Shown: positions 13,901 through 25,737 of the stretch, one piece after another | How the letters are laid out: the number at the start of each line of letters is the position of its first letter | How positions within the stretch are numbered: the stretch's first letter is position 1 | From: Salminus brasiliensis | Lineage: Eukaryota > Chordata > Actinopteri > Characiformes > Bryconidae | Direction of reading: 5' to 3' | NCBI RefSeq assembly: GCF_030463535.1 | Contig: NC_132901.1 | Coordinates: 4,782,640-4,846,639, forward strand | DNA: 64,000 bases | Notes under the pieces: model-generated | What the model saw: the letters and a program-made list of their open reading frames with translations, nothing else | What the model was told of the DNA's origin: nothing | The model's database searches: none | Program-made: the position numbers and the translations under genes

Positions 13901-16147
13901 CATATCGCGTGGAGAAAACTTTACTGACCATCAGCTGAGGGGGAGATCTGCCCAAAACACAAACCCAAAGTTCACGATTTTAATGACACACTGTAGTACA
14001 AGCCTTCATCAGCCCACCCCTGAGAGAACACGGCCCACTGTGGCCAACTCTCTCGGACTCCATCAACCTCAACCCAACCACCCAAGAGACTGGCATGGGG
14101 GCTCCGAGGGGAGCAGCCCAATGAACTAGGGCACTGCCGCTATGAAGCCGTGAATTGCAGGTTCGAATGCTTGCCATCAGCAGCTGGAGCCAGAGAGAGC
14201 ACAATGGGGCATGTTCTCATTTGCACTTGCACCCACTTACCGGATATGATGGATCTTCAGCGTGGAACCCTTGTAGCTCATGGCGACGGAGCCAAACATC
14301 ATCTCTCCGAGCATGTTCACGTCTGAAGCCGGTCTTGTGTACTGCACACACAAACACACGATTACTCTTCCTCTCAACCCGTAAGACTCTGCGCTCTGCG
14401 TATTGCTGCTTGTCTATGTGGGTTATGAACCTGCCTGGTACGTAGGAGGGCACTCTGGCTTCGGGCTGGCTTTGCTGCTGATCTGGCACGCACCGCTTCG
14501 GGCAGGTGGAACTTTCGGCTCCTCTGCATTCTGCAGGGTGAAACAGCCAGTCAGCTCAGTAGCACTAGCAACCATACATGCATATACAATGACAGCCTCT
14601 GCACTACATCATCATCATCAGTCAAACATGCTGATGTTCTCACTACAGCTGATGTTTCCACTGCTTTGCCATCAGCAGTCAAGAGAGTCTGAGAGAGCGC
14701 AATTGACCATTCAGCGCAGACGTCTGCTGGCTGGTGTGAAGGAGCTGGGGCCCCCGGCGCTTTTCCTCCGGAGCGTATCGGCTGTCTGGCAATGCTACAT
14801 CGGCGGCAGTTCGAAAAGAGGCGGTGGCTGGCTTGGCCAGGATTTGTGTCGGAAGCATTGCTAGTGCTAGGGGGAGTTACGTACGGATGGGTTAGCTGGT
14901 TAACTGACAGACATGTGAATTGTGTCCCATCAGTGGCTGTTTTGGTGGCACGGGGAGGACCAAACGACAAAAACAATCAGGCTTTGCATGAAGAAAAGCT
15001 GCAGGCTTGCAGATAAAAAGGGAATCGGACTAATCTGCATTAGGAGAGATTAACATCTTCAGCACCTGGTAAAGCATTCTAAAGCCTTTGCAGTTGGGCA
15101 ACAAGCAGAAGTGCCTTAGCACGTAGCAAAAAAGTGGCTTAGCATTTGAGCAATTAAGATAACAGCTCTGCAAGGCACAACAAGATAGCAATGTAGCACA
15201 CACACACACACACACTCTCGCGCACTCTCTCTCACTCTCTCTTGCCAAAGCCTAAGAACTAAGAACAAGAACAAACAGACCCTCATGTGACCATCACAAC
15301 AACTGCCCATGAACCACTTTCTGTTCTGACCCACAGAGTCCACAGTGAGATGTTCAGTAGCGCCTGTAAACGGACCCTTTTAAAGGGTCGAAAAGAAAAG
15401 CATGATTTACAAAGATAACCGACAGATAGAGCAATGAGACCATCCAGCTGACGTATACGTGTCACAGCTGTCGGTTATGTTGACACCCCGAAATACTACA
15501 GGGAAAGATCGGGGGTTACACACCAGGCTCAGCCCATTTCACCTTCACCCCCCTATTCTAATCGGCCACTACGTTGCAACCCATTCGCCGGGGTAGTCAG
15601 CATGGTCATGGTCCATTGTCTCCACCGAATACCTACACCCAGCCCATCCCCTTTATTCACACACTAACCACCCACTGCGTCGCAAGCTCGTCACAGGGAC
15701 AAGGGTCCCACAGCGACCCACCTACTTTGGGCAATTCTGTCAGGAAGGCACAGAGCCTCTGGGTTTAGCGCTGGCTTGTCTTGAGAGGCAAAAGCACAGA
15801 CATCAGATAGAGCCAGCAAAAGTGCTGCATGAGGAAGGCAAACCTAGGGAAATGAGCGGGTGCTAGGCTAAAAGCTAACCCGGCTACAGCCTCCACGGTT
15901 AGCTAACCGCACAGCCCGGCGAGAGGAGAACACCACGGCCCGGTAAGACCGTGCTAAAAACTTAGCTACGCTACGCGGTTCCTGACAAAGACGTCAAAGT
16001 GTCGTCAACCAGCCAATCAGAGCGGAGCTCACCATTCCCCACCCCCCAACTCCGGCCAAAATCAAATTACTGTTGAAGTAAAACCTTCGACAAAGACCGA
16101 AGCAGAAAACATCAGAAATCAAAAGGCAACTGGACACATTTTTGCAT

Positions 16148-16190
<43 letters not shown>

Positions 16191-16292
16191 TGCAAAACTC
16201 TTTGACCCGGTTATCGGATCAGTCACACCTGTCATGAGATGCAAGCAAGTGGGATTACAGAACATGTGACTCCTCCTGAAACAGCACGCGCG

Positions 16293-16337
<45 letters not shown>

Positions 16338-16500
16338 AAGTTACCTACCGGTTCAGAGGGGTCCAGCTTCCGTATTGCTTTAGAGTCAAAGAGAACCTGC
16401 CGACCCCTTCTTTCACAATCCTGATACACGATCAATCGGATCTGAGCTAGATCAAACTCAGCAGAAGCCCAACTGAGTGCGCGAGAGTGAGAGAGAGAGC

Positions 16501-16550
<50 letters not shown>

Positions 16551-16615
16551 TTTTAGTACAGTGCAACATCAAACAGTGCATGCAATCAATTGACATTCAA
16601 GTAAATACAATTTAT

Positions 16616-16658
<43 letters not shown>

Positions 16659-16938
16659 CGCATTCTCAACGCTCGCTCTCGCTCTCCCGCTCACACCCAG
16701 TACCTGCTCTCCATCCTACCCGGTCATCAAAAGCCCATTTTGTGATTTCAGCCTCGTCCGCACACATGTACACACACGCCCAGACGCCCGAACAAACCGG
16801 CCGAGCGGCCGAGGCACTCAGGGCTGCCGAAAAGAGGCTGGACAGAGGCTGAGAGGACCGCTCCCTCTTTCCCCTCATGTTTGTATTAAATAATGCTGCA
16901 TCAGCAGCAGAAAACTCTCTGTCTCGCTCTCTCGCGCG

Positions 16939-16969
<31 letters not shown>

Positions 16970-19900
16970 CCTCCTTCTGCCAGCCGAAGTCCCGTGCTAA
17001 GAGATACGCAAACACTCGCGCACACAATCCTCCTTTGAGGGGCGTCCCATACGAGGAGAAGGGGGAGGCATGAATAGTAAATACATTTTTGTATGCATTT
17101 TATGTAATAGAAATGAATATATTAATATTGATTTGATAAATCATTTTTAATAAATTGTGCTCCAGGCCTCCGACAAACGCATCTGACAAGATCCAGGAGC
17201 GTGACGGTTCGTTAAATTCTACATTTTAATGGGATTTGATTCGGTGGAGACCAGATTTGCTGGCATCTGATACAGCTGAAATGAACAGGACCTGAAAAAA
17301 TGCCTCCTGTTAATATCTTGCTTTAAATGATGCTCAGAGCTTAGAGGCTAACGTTAGCATTCGTGTGTGTCTCGCATGCTAACGTTAGCCGCAAAGTAAC
17401 GCTGCCTTCCATTCACCTCGGAAGCTGGGCTGGACATCACTCAACTGGTCTGACAAACCTTTACCAGTGTGAACTGGCGAATCTGCCTCAGGTTAGCACT
17501 GTTAGCATTGTCCCAGGTTAGCACTGTTAGTGATACCAAATAAACAAACACTCGGGCTAGTGAGTCAGCCCCAAACAAACACTCGGGCTAGTGAGTCAGC
17601 CCCAAACAAACACTCGGGCTAGTGTGTTGGACCCAAACAAACACTTGTGCTAGAGTGTTGGACCCAAACAAACACTCGGGCTAGTGAGTCAGCCCCAAAC
17701 AAACACTCGGGCTAGTGTGTTGGACCCAAACAAACACTCGGGCTAGTGAGTCAGCCCCAAACAAACACTCGGGCTAGTGAGTCAGCCCCAAACAAACACT
17801 CGGGCTAGTGTGTTGGACCCAAACAAACACTTGTGCTAGTGTGTTGGACCCAAACAAACACTTGTGCTAGTGAGTCAGCCCCAAACAAACACTCGGGCTA
17901 GTGTGTTGGACCCAAACAAACACTTGTGCTAGTGTGTTGGACCCAAACAAACACTCGGGCTAGTGAGTCAGCCCCAAACAAACACTCGGGCTAGTGTGTT
18001 GGACCCAAACAAACACTTGTGCTAGTGTGTTGGACCCAAACAAACACTCGGGCTAGTGTGTTGGACCCAAACAAACACTCGGGCTAGTGAGTCAGCCCCA
18101 AACAAACACTCTGGCTAGTGAGTCAGCCCCAAACAAACACTCGGGCTAGTGAGTTAACCCCTAATAAACACTGCAGCTAATGTTTTAGCCCCAGACAAAC
18201 ACTCTGGCTAGTGTGTTGGACCCAAACAAACCCTCTGGCTAGTGTGTTGGACCCAAACAAACCCTCTGGCTAGTGTGTTGGACCCAAACAAACACTTGGG
18301 CTAGTGTTTTGGACCCAAACAAACCCTCTGGCTAGCGTGTTGGACCCAAACAAACCCTCTGGCTAGTGTGTTGGACCCAAACAAACACTCGGGCTAGTGA
18401 GTTAACCCCTAATAAACACTGTAGCTAATGTTTTAGCCCCAAACAAACACTCGGGCTAGTGTTTTGGACCCAAACAAACCCTCTGGCTAGTGTGTTGGAC
18501 CCAAACAAACACTTGGGCTAGTGTGTTAGACCCAAACAAACACTCTGGCTAGTGTTTTGGACCCAAACAAACACTCGGGCTAGTGTGTTAGACCCAAACA
18601 AACCCTCTGGCTAGTGTGTTGGACCCAAACAAACACTCGGGCTAGTGAGTCAGCCCCAAACAAACCCTCTGGCTAGTGTGTTGGACCCAAACAAACACTC
18701 GGGCTAGTGAGTTAACCCCTAATAAACACTGCAGCTAATGTTTTAGCCCCAGACAAACACTCTGGCTAGTGTGTTGGACCCAAACAAACCCTCTGGCTAG
18801 TGTGTTGGACCCAAACAAACCCTCTGGCTAGTGTGTTGGACCCAAACAAACACTTGGGCTAGTGTTTTGGACCCAAACAAACCCTCTGGCTAGCGTGTTG
18901 GACCCAAACAAACCCTCTGGCTAGTGTGTTGGACCCAAACAAACACTCGGGCTAGTGAGTTAACCCCTAATAAACACTGTAGCTAATGTTTTAGCCCCAA
19001 ACAAACACTCGGGCTAGTGTTTTGGACCCAAACAAACCCTCTGGCTAGTGTGTTGGACCCAAACAAACACTTGGGCTAGTGTGTTAGACCCAAACAAACA
19101 CTCTGGCTAGTGTTTTGGACCCAAACAAACACTCGGGCTAGTGTGTTAGACCCAAACAAACCCTCTGGCTAGTGTGTTGGACCCAAACAAACACTCGGGC
19201 TAGTGAGTCAGCCCCAAACAAACCCTCTGGCTAGTGTGTTGGACCCAAACAAACACTCGGGCTAGTGAGTTAACCCCTAATAAACACTGCAGCTAATGTT
19301 TTAGCCCCAGACAAACACTCTGGCTAGTGTGTTGGACCCAAACAAACCCTCTGGCTAGTGTGTTGGACCCAAACAAACCCTCTGGCTAGTGTGTTGGACC
19401 CAAACAAACACTTGGGCTAGTGTTTTGGACCCAAACAAACCCTCTGGCTAGTGTTTTGGACCCAAACAAACCCTCTGGCTAGTGTTTTGGACCCAAACAA
19501 ACACTCTGGCTAGTGTGTTAGACCCAAACAAACCCTCTGGCTAGTGTGTTGGACCCAAACAAACACTCGGGCTAGTGAGTCAGCCCCAAACAAACCCTCT
19601 GGCTAGTGTGTTGGACCCAAACAAACACTCGGGCTAGTGAGTTAACCCCTAATAAACACTGCAGCTAATGTTTTAGCCCCAGACAAACACTCTGGCTAGT
19701 GTGTTGGACCCAAACAAACCCTCTGGCTAGTGTGTTGGACCCAAACAAACCCTCTGGCTAGTGTGTTGGACCCAAACAAACACTTGGGCTAGTGTTTTGG
19801 ACCCAAACAAACCCTCTGGCTAGCGTGTTGGACCCAAACAAACCCTCTGGCTAGTGTGTTGGACCCAAACAAACACTTGGGCTAGTGTTTTGGACCCAAA

Positions 19901-21599
19901 CAAACCCTCTGGCTAGCGTGTTGGACCCAAACAAACCCTCTGGCTAGTGTTTTGGACCCAAACAAACCCTCTGGCTAGTGTGTTGGACCCAAACAAACAC
20001 TTGGGCTAGTGTGTTAGACCCAAACAAACACTCTGGCTAGTGTTTTGGACCCAAACAAACACTCGGGCTAGTGTGTTGGACCCAAACAAACACTCGGGCT
20101 AGTGAGTCAGCCCCAAACAAACCCTCTGGCTAGTGTGTTGGACCCAAACAAACACTCGGGCTAGTGAGTTAACCCCTAATAAACACTGCAGCTAATGTTT
20201 TAGCCCCAGACAAACACTCGGGCTAGTGTGTTGGACCCAAACAAACCCTCTGGCTAGTGTTTTGGACCCAAACAAACCCTCTGGCTAGTGTGTTGGACCC
20301 AAACAAACACTTGGGCTAGTGTGTTAGACCCAAACAAACACTCTGGCTAGTGTTTTGGACCCAAACAAACACTCGGGCTAGTGTGTTGGACCCAAACAAA
20401 CACTCGGGCTAGTGAGTCAGCCCCAAACAAACCCTCTGGCTAGTGTGTTGGACCCAAACAAACACTCGGGCTAGTGAGTCAGCCCCAAACAAACCCTCTG
20501 GCTAGTGTTTTGGACCCAAACAAACCCTCTGGCTAGTGTGTTGGACCCAAACAAACACTTGGGCTAGTGTGTTAGACCCAAACAAACCCTCTGGCTAGTG
20601 TGTTGGACCCAAACAAACACTCGGGCTAGTGAGTCAGCCCCAAACAAACCCTCTGGCTAGTGTTTTGGACCCAAACAAACCCTCTGGCTAGTGTGTTGGA
20701 CCCAAACAAACACTTGGGCTAGTGTGTTAGACCCAAACAAACACTCTGGCTAGTGTGTTGGACCCAAACAAACCCTCTGGCTAGTGTGTTGGACCCAAAC
20801 AAACACTTGGGCTAGTGTGTTAGACCCAAACAAACACTCGGGCTAGTGTGTTGGACCCAAACAAACCCTCTGGCTAGTGTTTTGGACCCAAACAAACCCT
20901 CTGGCTAGTGTGTTGGACCCAAACAAACACTCGGGCTAGTGTGTTGGACCCAAACAAACCCTCTGGCTAGTGTGTTGGACCCAAACAAACACTCGGGCTA
21001 GTGTGTTGGACCCAAACAAACACTCGGGCTAGTGTGTTGGACCCAAACAAACACTCGGGCTAGTGTGTTGGACCCAAACAAACACTCGGGCTAGTGTGTT
21101 GGACCCAAACAAACACTCGGGCTAGTGTGTTGGACCCAGACAAACACTCGGGCTAGTGTTTTGGACCCAAACAAACCCTCTGGCTAGTGAGTTGGACCCA
21201 AACAAACACTCAGCCTAATGCGATAGCCCCAAACAAACACTCATACACTGTGTGAGTGTGTATGCATTTGGACGCGTGTAAAAATACACAAGTGTGTGGC
21301 CTTAAGTTTAACCAACTCTATGGAAACGCGTCTGTGTGTGTGTGTGTGTGTGTAAACCGAGGCTGCGTTTCTTTCTAGCCCAGCTGCAGAACAATGCCCA
21401 AACATTCATTCCTACACACACACACAGCTCACAAGCTCTCTTTATACTCACACACACTATGCGTGTGTGTGCGTGTGTGTGTTTGAGCAACACTTGCTTG
21501 GGCTGGTACTGCCACCACACACACACATACACACACTACACAGCTAGCAAGAAATCAATGTAAAGTATTTCATTAAGATGGGAAGGAACAAAAAAGATG

Positions 21600-21636
<37 letters not shown>

Positions 21637-22822
21637 CTCTTAAGACACTTTCTCTAAAGCAACAAAAAGACACTGATGAAAGTGGGTTTGTCACACATCC
21701 TCTTCTGGCGCTGGACTGACTCTGTAGGTCACATGATCAGCTGTGTGTCATATGACCCCAGTGGTCAGTAAACACACTCATGGTCCTGAGTGAATCACAA
21801 AGCAGCATGAAATCCTGCCCATACGTTTGAATGGAAAGCAGGGGGGGGGTCATACAGAGGGATCTGAGGGACGTGCCTGGTGGACCATCCTCAACTGTCC
21901 GGCCTTGTGAAATTCCTCACTCGGGTCTCCTCCTCCTCCTCCTCCGACGACGACTGTGGCTCTTCATTTGAGACTACAAGCTGGGAGGCTGGGAGGCGAG
22001 TGGTGCAGGACACGGCCATGCTGGAGTGGGCTGCTGATTAGTGATGGCTGCTTCCTAATCTTCATTCCAGCAGCGCCCCTGCATTAGATACCCTCCATCC
22101 CTCATTACACCCGATGCCCTAGAAGATCCACCTCTGGCTCCATAAAGAAGTAGAACCAGGTCCTGAGGTCAGGTTGCATTTCTTAGTGTTGCTACCGTGG
22201 TGACCACCGTCCCTGTCCAACATCGCTACCGTGGCGTTAGCACTGCTGCTGTTCACTGTACACAAGCAGTGCTGGGACACCCCTTCTAATGATGCATTCA
22301 GCTACTTCAGTTTGCACCCACTGCTGACACAGATGTGCAAATGCACACACACACACACACACAGCTTGTCTAGCTGGAGCAGATAAGCATGAACCTCTAA
22401 TCCCAGGTGTGGGCTAGAGGGGTATAAAGCCCCCCAGCAGTATTGTGTTCTCTGGAATGATGGATGGTGGAGCTCACTTCAAGGGTGATTTTCCAACGTC
22501 CTGAACATCCTCGCTAACGCTTTTGTAGCTGAATGCAATCAAATCTGAAGAGCAATGCTCCAAAATCTAGTAGGAACCCTTGTTCCCTCAACTGTAGAGA
22601 CACTTGCTCCAAGAAAAGCTGCATAAACTCTTTCTAATAACCTTGATTTAAGAAGGAACCCATAAATGAGTACGTGTCCCAATACTTTTGTCCACAAAGT
22701 AAATTACAAATGTAGTAGAACTACTGTTTTCCAGGTGACCCAAGGTGTGAACGTGAGTAAACGGTCTGATCCAAAGTCACAAATCACAACATCTCAAACC
22801 TTCACGCACCGGTGTATGGACT

Positions 22823-22917
<95 letters not shown>

Positions 22918-23544
22918 AGTACCTGTCGTGCAGACGTGACTGCATACTGAGGAGCCACGCCGAGCTGGACTTCCTTTGACTCTTGATCTTCATCTTTAAA
23001 CCCGGACGAATCGACAACACGTCGACACGCAGACCACCTAGCCACCTCACCGTGAGACTTAAGACCTCACTCGCCTCAAGTTTCACTACAAGTGAGTGAG
23101 AGCGAGAGACTGAGAGGTACACCCATGCCAGTGTGCGCACACACACACACACACACACAGGCATGGGGGGGTGTTTTCAGATAGCATGTGAGGAGTTTGA
23201 CTTTCTTATCTCTCTGATGATAGACTGGACACAACTCAAACATCACATGACCGTCTCTCTCTCTCTCGCTCTCATGCACTCACACTCAGCATGTGATCCA
23301 ACAGTCATATGACATTCTCTGCAGCCAAAAGTTGCACACCTCAGCACAAACACACACACACACACACAGAACGTTTATGATGTGTGTGAGCCGACTGCAA
23401 GCGTAACTAATCATTTATGAAAGGTCCAGCAGCTCCAACGTTGCTGCAGAAAAGAGGGAACTGACGTCTGGATCCGATGTGACTGTAAGGCATGAGATCT
23501 GGGTCATGCGTCTCGCGTCAAGGTATATTTCTAATTTAGGATTG

Positions 23545-23579
<35 letters not shown>

Positions 23580-25737
23580 TGTGTGTGAAAGAGAGAAAGA
23601 GAGAGAGGTCAGTGGGGAAGGGGGGGGGGGGTCAGCTGATTTAGAGCATTTGAGTAGCCAGTGTTTCGACAGGAGTGTAAGGAAAAAAACTTATAGTGTG
23701 TGTTTGCATGTGTGTGTGTGTGTGTGTGTGTGTATAGCACCCTATTCACTATCCCCTATATATAGGGGCTATTTTTATACATGGATTTTTCTTCTAAATA
23801 CAGTCTAGGGATGCACCGATCTGATATCAGGATCAGGTATCGGCCCCGATATTAACAAAAATAGCTGGACTGGGTATCGGATAATTAGGCCGATCCATTA
23901 GTTTGGTGGTGTGAGACTATAAATAAATGACAAATGGCAATTTAGTACATTTATCTCTGTGTGTTAATTTATTATACTATATAAAGTAATGTTGAAGTCA
24001 ATCCTGATGCCTTAAGTCTCGCACACATGGTGAGGTATACGGTTTACTAATTCAGCAATGGTATCGGATCTGTATCGGGTATCGACCGATATGCAAAGTT
24101 TATGTATCGGTATCGGAACTGAAAAGGCCGGATCGGTGCATCCCTAATACAGTCCCACCGCTTCTCAATGAGGCTGGATCCACTGACTGTGCTGCCGTGA
24201 GATCATCTGACAACTCTTTCAATCCTTAACCCACTCCATCACGTGATGAGTGGTGCAGCATCATGCACAGTCATGATGGCCTGTCAAGTGATGTCAAGCG
24301 ATCCATCCGCATTTTTACGGGTGGATTATCGGGCTATTTTAAGCATGCAGTGTCCTCGCGGCTCCACCAACGCAACAGAACCGTATACAGTGGAACATGG
24401 AAACCACAAAATATCAATATGCATTTGAGCTGCTTTTCCTTCACACTTGTGTCCATTTTTTGCAGTGTTTTTCTGCCGGCGCACCTGTGAACCAGGCGGG
24501 GCAACCCTTGCAGGAACTGCACAACGTTGCATAACTCGAGAAATATTGGTGTAAAATCCAGTAATGAGAAAAATAAATATGTAATAAATATGTAATACCG
24601 CCTCAGTCCACATGCTCCTTTCAGTCTTTTAGTGACGGTTCGGTATCTCTCAGCTTGTCCAGAAATGCATGTGTAAAGCATGTCCTTGGCGAATTACACT
24701 TACGACTCCTTGTTTTTTTCCCCATTCTAAATCTGGCCCTACAGAAGCAATATTTTACTTTATTTGATAATAATTTATTGGATAAAGTAACAAATTATAT
24801 TTTTTGACTTTATTATTATTAGGTAGTTATTATATGTGTAACTACTTTACTTTATTATATATGTAACGGAGCCAAAAGCGCATAGATTGAACCAAGCTAG
24901 CAGCTAACTGATTTATAAAATTCATATAATTATTACTGGAATATTTTATTCATATCTCCTGCACGTCATCAGAGAACTCACTCCTGATAGGTCAGTGTGT
25001 CACATGGGGAAGCGGGCGGCTCTGACCGGGTTTAGTTGCACCTATGAAGGGGGCGTGGCCGTTCGGACGACAGCGCAGTGACGTGTGACCGCCCTCGTGG
25101 GCCCTTAAAAACAATAGACGCACGCCGTGGCGTTGAGTGACAGATGACGTCACGCGCTGGTCAGAGAGGCGTGCGTGAAGCTGCACGCGCAGACAGTTTC
25201 AAGAAACCTGATCTAAGAGAGAGACGCACACACACACACAGAGACACGGACGTGTTGGTATTCCTATCTTTTAGGGTCTCTGCACGTGCGTAGACTGTGT
25301 TCTGAGCAGACACCTGTCCTAAACTTAACCCCAAACTAAAAAGGACAGTTCTGTCTTTAGATAAGCCGCCTTTCCTATTTGGAAAAATAACTGCCCCCTC
25401 CCAAAAAAAGACTCGGGTCCCCACACCGTCGTGCGTTTTCCCCATCAGTTTGGGGGCTACGTGCGTAAACAGCGTCTTCCTCCGCAACACAGAGATGCCC
25501 ATGCCGAGTAAACTAGTCCCTTCCGCGTGCAAACACGCACAGTAAACGTGCAGCGAAGAACAAGCAGACATGATCGCTGCTAGCGCTGGAAAAACACTAC
25601 CGTGCCCACCGTGCACGAGCTAACGGAACAATACTCCCTCCCTCGCTTACCACTGCTCCGCCACTCTCGCGCAGTCTCTCGCGCCCCCGGTGGTGGTCGC
25701 TTTCTTGCTGAAGAGTTTCTGGAGGAGGGTCGGGGCC

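Noticed and set aside
17525-21240. CRISPR-like direct repeats
   Set aside because: Units are contiguous 31-mers with no unique spacers, in a vertebrate intron; it is a minisatellite.
22666-23164. Open frames with His-Thr or Cys-Val runs
   Set aside because: Translations of CA/GT and CT/GA microsatellites, as are similar frames at 7594-8195, 15994-16435 and 16487-17025.
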